DNA from: Pseudomonas sp. AKS31
GTDB taxonomy: Bacteria > Pseudomonadota > Gammaproteobacteria > Pseudomonadales > Pseudomonadaceae
DNA: 36,577 bases
Assembly: GCF_023634765.1 (NCBI RefSeq)
Contig: NZ_JAMLFX010000001.1
Span: forward strand, 1,010,746-1,047,322
Direction: 5' to 3'
The notes beneath the pieces are model-generated. The model did not search any database. It was not told where the DNA came from and worked only from the letters and a program-made list of their open reading frames with translations. The translations under genes were made by a program, and so were the position numbers. Below, one piece after another: positions 25,718 through 33,205 of this stretch. Position 1 is the stretch's first letter; each line of letters starts with the position of its first letter.

Positions 25718-25930
25718 GTGCAGAGCAGGCTATTGATCAAGGCGCTGGAGGAGGCGTGCTGGACGTTGGATCGGGTGACCGGCAGTCATCACATCTTCAG
25801 ACACCGATACAATCCGAACACGATTCCCGTCCCTCATCCGAAAAAGGATTTGCCGTTGGGGACAGTCAAAAGCATCAGGCGGCGTGCCGGGTTGTACAAC
25901 CCGCCAGCCAGTTTCGAAGGAGATCCATAA
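25718..25930 (+). CDS. hicA: HicA-family mRNA interferase toxin
   Basis: HicA toxins cleave mRNA and are blocked by HicB. The 70-residue protein has the double-stranded RNA-binding-like fold signature LIKALEEACW, the catalytic histidine in GSHHIFRH (His24) and VPHPKKDLPLGTVKSI. I chose GTG 25718, six bases from AAGGAGG; TTG 25715 would be three bases from it. The stop TAA shares its last base with the hicB ATG, giving tight coupling of toxin and antitoxin. All family residues needed for activity appear present. Confidence 0.92.
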   Translation: MQSRLLIKALEEACWTLDRVTGSHHIFRHRYNPNTIPVPHPKKDLPLGTVKSIRRRAGLYNPPASFEGDP

Positions 25931-26334
25931 TGCAATATCCAATCTGTATCGAGTGGGGAGACGAGAACACTGCCATCGGTATTCAGATCCCCGATATTCC
26001 CGGCGCCGTTACAGCAGGGGATAGCTTTGAAGATGCCTACAAGGCGGCGGTTGAAGTCGCCCACATCATGCTGCTGGAGATTGCGGCGGACGGGAAGTCG
26101 ATTCCTATGCCGACTTCGGCATCCGCTCATCGCAGTAATCCGGAATTTGCCGACATGGGCTGGGGCATGCTTGAGCTGGATATTTCGCCGTATCTGGGCA
26201 AGACCGAGAAAGTCAACGTAACGCTGCCCGGTTACGTGATTCAGCGAATCGACCGTTACGTGCGCGAACACAACGTCAAAAGCCGCTCCTCCTTTCTGGC
26301 GGATGCGGCGATGGAGAAACTGGTTCGATATTGA
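25930..26334 (+). CDS. hicB: HicB-family antitoxin with RHH DNA-binding domain
   Basis: The 134-residue antitoxin has an N-terminal HicB partial RNase H-like fold (IPDIPGAVTAGDSFEDAYKA) that covers the toxin and a C-terminal ribbon-helix-helix domain (VNVTLPGYVIQRIDRYVREH, SRSSFLADAAMEKL) for operator binding. From ATG 25930 the frame is complete. The 16-base palindrome upstream of hicA is its likely site. Confidence 0.92.
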   Translation: MQYPICIEWGDENTAIGIQIPDIPGAVTAGDSFEDAYKAAVEVAHIMLLEIAADGKSIPMPTSASAHRSNPEFADMGWGMLELDISPYLGKTEKVNVTLPGYVIQRIDRYVREHNVKSRSSFLADAAMEKLVRY

Positions 26335-26368
26335 AACTCATCGCTCCCCCAGGCTTAGTGAATAACCT

Positions 26369-26392
26369 GCGGGAGCGAGCCTGCTCGCGAAG
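26369..26392. repeat. Single REP element (GGGAGCGAGCCTGCTCGCGAA type)
   Basis: GCGGGAGCGAGCCTGCTCGCGAAG matches the arms of the pair at 34525-34614. It lies between converging hicB and the MFS gene and contains the imperfect palindrome GCGAGCctGCTCGC, which could form a short hairpin. Only one full copy is present here. Confidence 0.85.
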
Positions 26393-26403
26393 CTTTTGAC
26401 GCC

Positions 26404-27591
26404 TTACGCTGTCGCTAAGGAACCACGCTGCGAAACACTCAAAAACCGCAACAACGCCAACAGCGGGAACGCACTTCCCACAATCACGATCCACAACCAG
26501 CCGCCATGCTCGTACACCGCACTCGCCACCGACGAGCCGAAGGCGCCGCCGATGAAGATGCTGGTCATGTACAGCGCGTTCAAGCGGCCACGACTTTTTG
26601 CGTCCAGCGAGTACACCGCGCGTTGGCCGAGGACCATGTTCATCTGTACGCAGAAATCGAGCACCACGCCGGTCACGGCCAGGCCGATGACGCTGTAGGC
26701 CGGGTGGATGAAGGCGGGCAGGAAGCTCAGGCTGGCGAACAGCATGGCCAGCAGCGAGGCGATGCGGGTATGGCCGGCGTCGGCCAGGCGTCCGCTGATC
26801 GGCGCGGCGATGGCCCCGATGGCGCCGACCAGGGCGAATATCGCGATCTCGCTTTGCGACAGGCCATGGTTGCGCGCCAGTTCCAGCGGCACCGCCGTCC
26901 AGAACAGGCTGAAGGTGGCGAACATGCAGCCCTGATAAAACGCACGCTGACGCAGTACCGGTTGCTGGCGCAGTAACGTCCACAGTGAACCGATCAACTG
27001 GCCATACGTGGCGCTGTGATCAGGCTGGCGCTTGGGCACGGTGAGCGCGAGTACCACGCTGATCGCCGCCATCAATGCGGCGGCAATCATGAACATCGCC
27101 CGCCAGCCCAAGTGGTCGGCCACCACGCTCGACACTGGCCGCGCCAACAGTATGCCCAGCAGCAGGCCGCCCATGATCCCGCCGACCACCCGGCCACGAG
27201 ACTCTTCCGGCGCCAGATGTGCCGCCAGCGGAATCAGGATCTGCACCGACACCGAACTGAAACCCACCAGCAGCGAGATCAGCAAAAACACATTCGGCTG
27301 ATCGGTAAACGCCGCCGCCAACAGACTGGCAATCGCCACCACGGTGGTGATGATCATCAACCGGCGGTTTTCCAGCAGATCGGCCAGCGGCACCAGGAAG
27401 AACAGGCCCAGCGCATAACCGATTTGCGTCAGCGAGACGATGAAACTGGCCATGGTGTCGGAGAGACCGATGTCCGGCGCGATCAGGCCGATGATCGGCT
27501 GCGCGTAGTAGATGTTGGCAACGATGGCGCCGCAGCAGAAGGCGAACAGCAGCACCATGCCTCGGGTCATTGCGTGAGTGGTGGTGGTCAT
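26404..27591 (-). CDS. Major facilitator superfamily transporter (DHA-type exporter likely)
   Basis: From ATG 27591 the protein has 395 residues and 12 hydrophobic segments. The MFS motif region is ADLLENRRLMIITTVVA, a shortened motif A after TM2, and LGWRAMFMIAAALMA is typical of TM6. NIYYAQPIIGLIAPDIG in TM1 is common in small-molecule exporters near Bcr and sugar/purine efflux families. The substrate cannot be read from sequence. The frame is open 22 codons upstream, but MTTTTHAMTRG is the better start. No regulator gene is adjacent. Confidence 0.88.
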   Translation of the reverse strand: MTTTTHAMTRGMVLLFAFCCGAIVANIYYAQPIIGLIAPDIGLSDTMASFIVSLTQIGYALGLFFLVPLADLLENRRLMIITTVVAIASLLAAAFTDQPNVFLLISLLVGFSSVSVQILIPLAAHLAPEESRGRVVGGIMGGLLLGILLARPVSSVVADHLGWRAMFMIAAALMAAISVVLALTVPKRQPDHSATYGQLIGSLWTLLRQQPVLRQRAFYQGCMFATFSLFWTAVPLELARNHGLSQSEIAIFALVGAIGAIAAPISGRLADAGHTRIASLLAMLFASLSFLPAFIHPAYSVIGLAVTGVVLDFCVQMNMVLGQRAVYSLDAKSRGRLNALYMTSIFIGGAFGSSVASAVYEHGGWLWIVIVGSAFPLLALLRFLSVSQRGSLATA

Positions 27592-27832
27592 AAGGTTTCT
27601 CGATCCAGCGAAAGAATGCGCTAAGGCTATGGGGCAAACCGGATGGGCAGAAGACACCTTCGGTTGATATCAGTTATTCCGTTGCGCAATGACGGGGTGC
27701 TAGCAGCGTGCCATCCATCGGCGGACCTTGCGTCCGACCGTTGCGGGTCGATGATACATTCACTTACATCCTGTTCGATAGCGTGCTTATGTTTGCAGCA
27801 GCGTGTTCAACCTTGATGACCGGAGGATTGCA
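27592..27832. other. Divergent intergenic region
   Basis: This 241-base stretch separates the MFS gene (minus) from a DUF5666-like gene (plus) and must hold both promoters. I see no gene, repeat or terminator. Direct scanning did not show a convincing -35/-10 pair on either strand. A GGAGG ribosome site for the plus-strand gene lies at 27822-27826. Confidence 0.5.
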
Positions 27833-28453
27833 ATGTTTCGTCAGACGCTTCGCCACACCGCAACGATTGCCCTGATCAGCCTGCTGGGCGCGATGAGCGC
27901 ACAGGCCGCCGACGCACCGGGAATGCGCATCGGTGTGCGCGGCGAGATCACCGGGGTCAGCGCCGACAGGCTCAAAGTCCACGTCAACAGCGGCGAGAAC
28001 GTGGTGATCCAGTTGACTGGTGACACCAAAGTTCGCGCGGTCACCCTGGCTAATATCGAGGACATCAAACCTGGCAGCTACATCGGTTCGGCGGCGATGC
28101 CGCAGGAGGACGGCACGCTCAAGGCGCTGGAGGTGCATGTCTTCCCGCCGGAGCTGGCGGGCAGCGGCGATGGCCATCGGCCGTTTGATCTGGCCAAGGG
28201 CAGCAGCATGACCAACGGCAGCGTCGGCGACCTGGTGGTGAGCAACGGGCGGGTGCTGACGGTGAACTACAAGGGTGGGCAGCAGAAGATTCTGGTGCCG
28301 GAAGATGTGCCGATCGTCAATCTGGTGCCCGGGGATCGGAGTTTGCTGAAGGTTGGGGTGAAGATTGTTACGTTTGTCACGCAGGGCGCGGACGGCACGC
28401 TGACGGCGCAATCGATTTCTGCGGGTAAGGATGGGGTGACGCCGCCGATGTAG
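27833..28453 (+). CDS. Exported DUF5666-like protein of unknown function
   Basis: The 206-residue protein has a signal peptide (ALISLLGAMSAQAADA) with cleavage likely after AQA, residues 25-27. The mature part is beta-rich, with repeated G-x-I-x-x-V and V-x-V strands (GEITGVSADRLKVHV, VGDLVVSNGRVLTVNYKGG) resembling the small OB-like folds of DUF5666. ATG 27833 has GGAGG six bases upstream; a TTG or ATG further up would spoil the signal. It stands alone, divergent from an MFS gene. Function unknown. Confidence 0.82.
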   Translation: MFRQTLRHTATIALISLLGAMSAQAADAPGMRIGVRGEITGVSADRLKVHVNSGENVVIQLTGDTKVRAVTLANIEDIKPGSYIGSAAMPQEDGTLKALEVHVFPPELAGSGDGHRPFDLAKGSSMTNGSVGDLVVSNGRVLTVNYKGGQQKILVPEDVPIVNLVPGDRSLLKVGVKIVTFVTQGADGTLTAQSISAGKDGVTPPM

Positions 28454-28456
28454 AAG

Positions 28457-28633
28457 CCCCTCACCCTAACCCTCTCCCAGAGGGAGAGGGGACTGATTGG
28501 GGGATGCTGAAGGAATACGCCGACCTGAAACTGCGATGCCGAATCCATAATCGATAAGGTTTCTCAGGTCGATGTAACTCGCCAGACACCTCGGTCGGCC
28601 CCCTCTCCCTCCGGGAGAGGGCTGGGGTGAGGG
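28457..28633. repeat. 177-bp composite element with inverted CCCTCACCCTAACCCTCTCCC ends
   Basis: The left end CCCCTCACCCTAACCCTCTC and the right end GGGAGAGGGCTGGGGTGAGGG form long imperfect terminal inverted repeats. Each end also contains its own small palindrome (CTCTCCCAGAGGGAGAG, CTCTCCCTCCGGGAGAG). Inside lies another inverted pair, GACCTGA (28522-28528) and TCAGGTC (28564-28570). It encodes no convincing protein. It looks like a non-autonomous MITE-like element; a half copy is at 36495-36530. Confidence 0.78.
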
Positions 28634-28645
28634 TAAAGCGGCCAC

Positions 28646-28677
28646 AAAAAAAGACGACCACTGTGGGTCGCCTTTTT
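28646..28677 (-). terminator. Intrinsic terminator of the sulfate-binding protein gene
   Basis: Read on the minus strand, GGCGACC-CACAGT-GGTCGTC forms a stem (one G-U pair) followed by seven T, 16 bases beyond the stop at 28693. The A/T runs on both sides allow partial function on the plus strand too. Confidence 0.85.
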
Positions 28678-28692
28678 ATGTCAGCTCAAGCC

Positions 28693-29691
28693 TTACTGCC
28701 CGCTGTAAATCTGATCGAAAACCCCACCATCATTAAAGTGAGTCTTCTGCACCGTACGCCAGTCCCCAAAGGTCTTCTCAACCGAGAGGAAATCAACTTT
28801 CGGGAAGCGATCGGTGTACTTCGCCAGCACCGCCGGATCACGCGGACGCAGGTAATTTGCTGCAGCAATCTCCTGACCTTCCGGCGACCACAGGTACTTC
28901 AGGTACTCATCCGCCGCCGCACGCGAACCTTTCTTGTCGACGACTTTATCGACCACCGATACCGGTGGCTCAGCCTCAGCAGAAACACTCGGGTAGATCA
29001 CTTCGAACTGATCACGACCAAACTCGCGGGCAATCATTTCCGCTTCGTTTTCGAAGGTCACCAGCACGTCGCCGATCTGGTTGGTCATAAAGGTCGTGGT
29101 GGCGGCGCGGCCACCGGTATCCAGCACTGGCGCTTGCTTGAACAGCTTGCCGACGAACGCCTTGGCCTTGTTCTCGTCGCCACCGTTCTTCAGCACATAA
29201 CCCCACGCCGACAGATAGGTGTAGCGGCCGTTACCCGAAGTTTTCGGGTTTGGCACGATCACCTGCACGCCGTCCTTGAGCAGGTCCGGCCAGTCTTTCA
29301 GGGCTTTCGGGTTGCCTTTGCGGACGATGAACACCGTGGCCGAGGTGAATGGCGCGCTGTTGTTCGGCAGACGCGTGACCCAGTTGTCCGGGACCAGTTT
29401 GCCATTGTCGGCGAGGGCGTTGATGTCGGTGGCCATGTTCATGGTGATGACATCAGCCGGCAGGCCATCGATCACCGAACGCGCTTGCTTGCTCGAACCG
29501 CCGAAGGACATCTGCACGGTGATGTTTTCGTTGTGCTCGGCCTGCCAGTGTTTCTGGAACGCAGTGTTGTAGTCCTTGTAGAAATCGCGCATCACGTCGT
29601 AGGAAACGTTGAGCAGCGTCGGGGCTGCCTGAGCGATGTTGGCCAAGGCCAGGCCAGCGGCGAGAAGTGAGGCGCCAAAGAGTTTTTTCAC
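28693..29691 (-). CDS. sbp: Sulfate ABC transporter periplasmic binding protein
   Basis: The 332-residue protein has a signal peptide (MKKLFGASLLAAGLALANIAQA) and the fold of sulfate-binding protein Sbp. Family stretches are LNVSYDVMRDFYKDYN, SFGGSSKQARSVIDG, NNSAPFTSATVFIVRKGNPK, WGYVLKNGG and YLWSPEGQEIAAANYLRPRD. Start is GTG 29691, with AGGA upstream; the nearby ATG is out of frame. No permease or ATPase genes are adjacent, so it must use a transporter encoded elsewhere. It corresponds in position to the orphan sulfate-binding gene near pykF in other Pseudomonas. Confidence 0.93.
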   Translation of the reverse strand: MKKLFGASLLAAGLALANIAQAAPTLLNVSYDVMRDFYKDYNTAFQKHWQAEHNENITVQMSFGGSSKQARSVIDGLPADVITMNMATDINALADNGKLVPDNWVTRLPNNSAPFTSATVFIVRKGNPKALKDWPDLLKDGVQVIVPNPKTSGNGRYTYLSAWGYVLKNGGDENKAKAFVGKLFKQAPVLDTGGRAATTTFMTNQIGDVLVTFENEAEMIAREFGRDQFEVIYPSVSAEAEPPVSVVDKVVDKKGSRAAADEYLKYLWSPEGQEIAAANYLRPRDPAVLAKYTDRFPKVDFLSVEKTFGDWRTVQKTHFNDGGVFDQIYSGQ

Positions 29692-29715
29692 TGCGCATTC
29701 CTTGTTGTCTATTTA

Positions 29716-29815
29716 TGTAGGAGCTGCCGAAGGCTCGGGCCGCGTTCGGACGATCTTTTGATTTTGTTTTTACAACATCAAGATCAAAAGATCGCAGCCT
29801 GCGGCAGCTCCTACA
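29716..29815. repeat. Palindromic repeat pair with an insertion in one arm
   Basis: The right arm (29782-29815) matches the canonical TGTAGGAGCTGCCG repeat exactly. The left arm (29716-29762) carries an extra GC-rich CGGGCCGCGTTCGGA block inside it. It lies upstream of the sbp gene. The stretch 29816-29892 contains nothing else I can identify. Confidence 0.85.
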
Positions 29816-29892
29816 GGTTCGGGGGTGATGTTCAATTGCCACTGACTATAACGGGGCGCGCATAGTCGTTTAAAGATTAAAAAGCTCTTTGC

Positions 29893-30717
29893 TTATTCCA
29901 GTTTCTTGAACAGCGCATTGCCACACCGCGAGCAAAACGCCGCGCCGTGTTCATGGCTGTTTTTCCTGCACACCGGGCAGTCGTGTTGCAATTGTTCACC
30001 GCGCATGGCGTTGGCCAGTTCGGCGGTGAAAATCCCCGTCGGCACGGCGATGATCGAGTAACCCGTAATCATCACCAGCGACGAAATCACCTGACCCAGC
30101 GGGGTCTTCGGTACGATGTCGCCGAAGCCCACGGTGGTCAACGTGACGATCGCCCAATAGATGCCTTTGGGAATGCTGGTGAAGCCATGCTCGGGGCCTT
30201 CGATCACGTACATCAAGGTGCCGAACACCGTCACCAGGGTGCAGACGCTGACCAGAAACACGACGATCTTCTGCTTGCTGCCGCGCAGCGCCGACATCAG
30301 GTAATTGGCTTGCTTGAGGTACGGGCTGAGCTTGAGCACGCGGAAAATCCGCAACATCCGAATGATCCGGATAATCAGCAGGTACTGTGCATCGCTGTAA
30401 TACAGGGCGAGGATGCCCGGCACGATCGCCAGCAAATCCACCAGCCCGTAAAAGCTGAAGGCGTAGCGCAACGGCTTGGGCGAGCAGTACAGACGCAGGA
30501 TGTACTCGCCGAGGAAGATCGCCGTGAAACCCCACTCGATGTAGGCCAGTACGTCGGCGTAATTACGGTGAATGCTGTCGATACTGTCGAGCATCACGAT
30601 CACCAGACTGGCGAGGATGATCAACAGCAAAATGCCGTCGAAGCGACGCCCGGCGAGGGTGTCGCTCTGGAAAATCATGACGTAAAGCCGTTCGCGCCAA
30701 CTGTTGCTGCTGTCCAT
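29893..30717 (-). CDS. Voltage-gated potassium channel with C-terminal zinc ribbon
   Basis: The 274-residue protein has six membrane segments. S4 contains regularly spaced arginines (LIIRIIRMLRIFRVLKL), and the pore has the potassium selectivity sequence TLTTVGFGD (near residue 200). After S6 comes a short cytoplasmic tail ending in a zinc-ribbon-like motif: CPVC at 247-250 and CSRC at 262-265. The channel probably forms a tetramer in the inner membrane. The metal-binding tail could gate or stabilise the assembly; that role is inferred. A urea transporter gene lies upstream with a 21-base gap. Confidence 0.92.
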   Translation of the reverse strand: MDSSNSWRERLYVMIFQSDTLAGRRFDGILLLIILASLVIVMLDSIDSIHRNYADVLAYIEWGFTAIFLGEYILRLYCSPKPLRYAFSFYGLVDLLAIVPGILALYYSDAQYLLIIRIIRMLRIFRVLKLSPYLKQANYLMSALRGSKQKIVVFLVSVCTLVTVFGTLMYVIEGPEHGFTSIPKGIYWAIVTLTTVGFGDIVPKTPLGQVISSLVMITGYSIIAVPTGIFTAELANAMRGEQLQHDCPVCRKNSHEHGAAFCSRCGNALFKKLE

Positions 30718-30738
30718 GAATAACGCCTGAATCGAAGA

Positions 30739-31653
30739 TCAGCGCAGCCTAGGTTGATTCTCCCCGTGAGCGCAAGGCGCACGCTCGACGACGGCTTTGC
30801 CGAGCATCTGAATCCCGGCGCGGATCAGCCAGCCCGCGAGGATGAATGGCGCGGTCAACGTGGCAAGGCCAACGGCTGCAAACAGCGGTGTGACCAGCAG
30901 CGCGAGGACGATACCCAGCAGCGGCAGCCACGGTTGTTGGCGTTGCGCTGAGAAGGCGAGGGCAGCGAGCACAGCGTTGTAACTGCCAAGGCCCAGCAAT
31001 GCAGCGCTGCTTTCGTGGTGCAGCAGACTGGAGCCGAGACCGATCGCTGACGCCAGCAATGCCCAGCAAAACGCGCGGCGATCAGCGATCAGCAAACCGA
31101 TCGCGATCAATGCGCCGGCCAGTGGATGACCGAGGAACATCACTTGGCCCAAACCGCGCAATTCAGCGGCGAGCAGGTTCAATGTGTTCATCTCGATGTG
31201 CGCGATCGGCGCCGACGGCTCGGCGAACAGCAGCAACACCCAGCTCATGGCCACGAACGGCGAGGTGTACGCCGGTATGGAGCGGCTGCGGTACACATGT
31301 TTCAGCCATTGCTGTGTGACCATCGCGCTCAAGCCACCAGCGGCGAGAATCAGCGGCGGCAGCATCGGCGACCACGGGAAATACAGGCTCAGCAGCAGGC
31401 CGAGCAAGATGCCGTTATAGCTGAACAGCCCGGCCTGGCGATCGGCCTTGGCGTAGTTGCGCCGTTGCGCGGTGAGCAATCCGGCAACGGCACCGAGCAG
31501 CGCGCCGGCGAACAGCACCGGCGCCGTCAGCAGAATCGCCAACAGGCACAACAGGCCGCACAACGGATGGCGCTGGAGGAATATCTGACTGAAACCGTTG
31601 AGCAAAGCCTCGGCCCAGTCGGGGCAGTGGGTGTTGAAGTGATTGGCAGGCAT
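30739..31653 (-). CDS. Urea transporter (UT family)
   Basis: The 304-residue protein resembles bacterial urea channels. It has about ten hydrophobic segments in two similar halves, with family stretches GLFSYNGILLGLLLSLYF and LLGLGSYNAVLAALAFS; these are the paired signature loops. LGQVMFLGHPLAGALIAIGL is also typical. It likely carries urea passively across the inner membrane. No urease genes are in the window. The order channel - urea transporter - pykF is conserved in other pseudomonads, as I recall. Confidence 0.88.
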   Translation of the reverse strand: MPANHFNTHCPDWAEALLNGFSQIFLQRHPLCGLLCLLAILLTAPVLFAGALLGAVAGLLTAQRRNYAKADRQAGLFSYNGILLGLLLSLYFPWSPMLPPLILAAGGLSAMVTQQWLKHVYRSRSIPAYTSPFVAMSWVLLLFAEPSAPIAHIEMNTLNLLAAELRGLGQVMFLGHPLAGALIAIGLLIADRRAFCWALLASAIGLGSSLLHHESSAALLGLGSYNAVLAALAFSAQRQQPWLPLLGIVLALLVTPLFAAVGLATLTAPFILAGWLIRAGIQMLGKAVVERAPCAHGENQPRLR

Positions 31654-31671
31654 GGCAAGTCATTCGGTACT

Positions 31672-31778
31672 GATCGTTCCCACGCTCTGCGTGGGAATGC
31701 CTCAAAGGACGCTCTGCGTCTGCTCTTGGGACGCAGAGCGTCCCGGGCCGCATTCCCACGCGGAGCGTGGGAACGATC
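31672..31778. repeat. Nested inverted repeat (GATCGTTCCCACGC family)
   Basis: Outer arms GATCGTTCCCACGCTCTGCG and its near reverse complement (ending 31778) enclose an inner inverted pair GGACGCTCTGCGTC / GGGACGCAGAGCGTCC. Each outer arm is itself palindromic (CCCACGCtctGCGTGGG). It fills most of the gap between pykF and the urea transporter gene, where it could terminate or stabilise the pykF transcript. Confidence 0.85.
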
Positions 31779-31789
31779 ATGGTGGGCGG

Positions 31790-33205
31790 TTAGATCAACG
31801 TTTCGATACGCAGCGAGTTAGTCGAACCCGGCTGCCCGAACGGCACGCCAGCAGTGATCAGCAGCGTGTCGCCACGCTCGGCCATGCCTTGGGCCTGGGC
31901 GATTTCCAGCGCGGTTGAGCAAACCTCATCGACCTGACGCAGGCGATCGTTGACCACCGAATGAATGCCCCACGCCACGCTCAAGCGTCGTGCGGTCTGC
32001 AGGTTCGGCGTCAGATTGAGGATGGGTGCTTTTGGCCGTTCCCGCGATGCCCGCAAACTCGACGCACCGGACTCGCTGTAATTGACCAACACCGCCACCG
32101 GCAGCACGTTGCTGATACGCCGGATCGCGCAGCTGATCGCATCGGAAACGGTTGCTTCAGCTTTCGGCCGACTGACGTCGAGCTGGGTCTGATAATCCGG
32201 GCCGTTTTCCACTTGGCGAATGATCTTGCTCATCATCTGCACGGCTTCCAGCGGGTACTCGCCGGACGCAGTTTCCGCCGACAGCATCACCGCATCGGCG
32301 CCTTCGGCCACAGCATTGGCAACGTCAGTCACCTCAGCGCGGGTCGGCGCCGGGGAGAAGCGCATCGACTCGAGCATCTGCGTCGCCACCACCACCGGTT
32401 TGCCGAGTTCGCGGCAGGTGGTGATGATGTTTTTCTGGATCTGCGGCACGCTTTCGGCCGGCACTTCGACGCCCAGGTCACCGCGAGCGACCATGATCGC
32501 GTCGCTCAATTCAGCGATTTCGCGCAGTTGCTCAACGGCCGAAGGCTTTTCGATTTTCGCCATCAAAAAAGCTTTGTCGCCGATCAGTGCACGGGCTTCG
32601 ATGATGTCTTGCGCACGCTGCACAAACGACAGCGCGACCCAATCCACACCCAACTCCAGACCGAAGCTCAGATCGCGGCGATCCTTGGCGGTCAGCGGGC
32701 TGAGGTCGAGTACCGCTTGCGGCACGTTGACGCCTTTGCGATCCGACAATTCGCCGCCGTTGAGCACGGTGGTATCGATTGCGTCAGCGTATTTGGTGAC
32801 CACACGCAGACGCAGTTTGCCGTCGTCGAGCAGCAGATCCATGCCCGCTTCCAGCGCGGCAATGATCTCCGGATGCGGCAGATTGACCCGGCGCTCATCG
32901 CCCGGCGTCGCGTCCAGATCCAGGCGGAACGCCTGCCCGCGATGCAACTGCACCTTGCTGTCGGCGAACTTGCCGACGCGCAGTTTCGGCCCCTGCAAGT
33001 CCATCAGAATGCCCAGCGGGTAGTTGAGCTGGCGCTCGACTTCGCGGATCCATTGATAGCGCTTGGCGTGGTCGGCGTGATCGCCGTGGCTGAAGTTCAG
33101 GCGGAAGATATTCACCCCGGCCTCGACCAGTTCACGGATGTCTTCGATGCCATCGACAGCAGGCCCGAGGGTGGCGAGGATTTTGACCTTTTTATCAGGC
33201 GTCAT
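31790..33205 (-). CDS. pykF: Pyruvate kinase
   Basis: Pyruvate kinase converts phosphoenolpyruvate and ADP to pyruvate and ATP. The 471-residue protein shows VKILATLGPA, GVNIFRLNFSHGDH, the metal/substrate stretch MVARGDLGVEVPAESVP, and VMLSAETASGEYPLEAV. Its place at the end of the glyoxylate/glycerate operon matches the pseudomonad pykF; there it finishes the path glyoxylate to pyruvate. Its ATG overlaps the ttuD stop by four bases, so the two are coupled. A second pyruvate kinase (pykA) would be expected elsewhere. Confidence 0.96.
   Translation of the reverse strand: MTPDKKVKILATLGPAVDGIEDIRELVEAGVNIFRLNFSHGDHADHAKRYQWIREVERQLNYPLGILMDLQGPKLRVGKFADSKVQLHRGQAFRLDLDATPGDERRVNLPHPEIIAALEAGMDLLLDDGKLRLRVVTKYADAIDTTVLNGGELSDRKGVNVPQAVLDLSPLTAKDRRDLSFGLELGVDWVALSFVQRAQDIIEARALIGDKAFLMAKIEKPSAVEQLREIAELSDAIMVARGDLGVEVPAESVPQIQKNIITTCRELGKPVVVATQMLESMRFSPAPTRAEVTDVANAVAEGADAVMLSAETASGEYPLEAVQMMSKIIRQVENGPDYQTQLDVSRPKAEATVSDAISCAIRRISNVLPVAVLVNYSESGASSLRASRERPKAPILNLTPNLQTARRLSVAWGIHSVVNDRLRQVDEVCSTALEIAQAQGMAERGDTLLITAGVPFGQPGSTNSLRIETLI

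Noticed and set aside
28461..28661. Short minus-strand frame with TLTPALSRRERG-like sequence
   Set aside because: This peptide is the translation of the CCCTCTCC-type dispersed repeat and appears wherever that repeat lies; not a gene.
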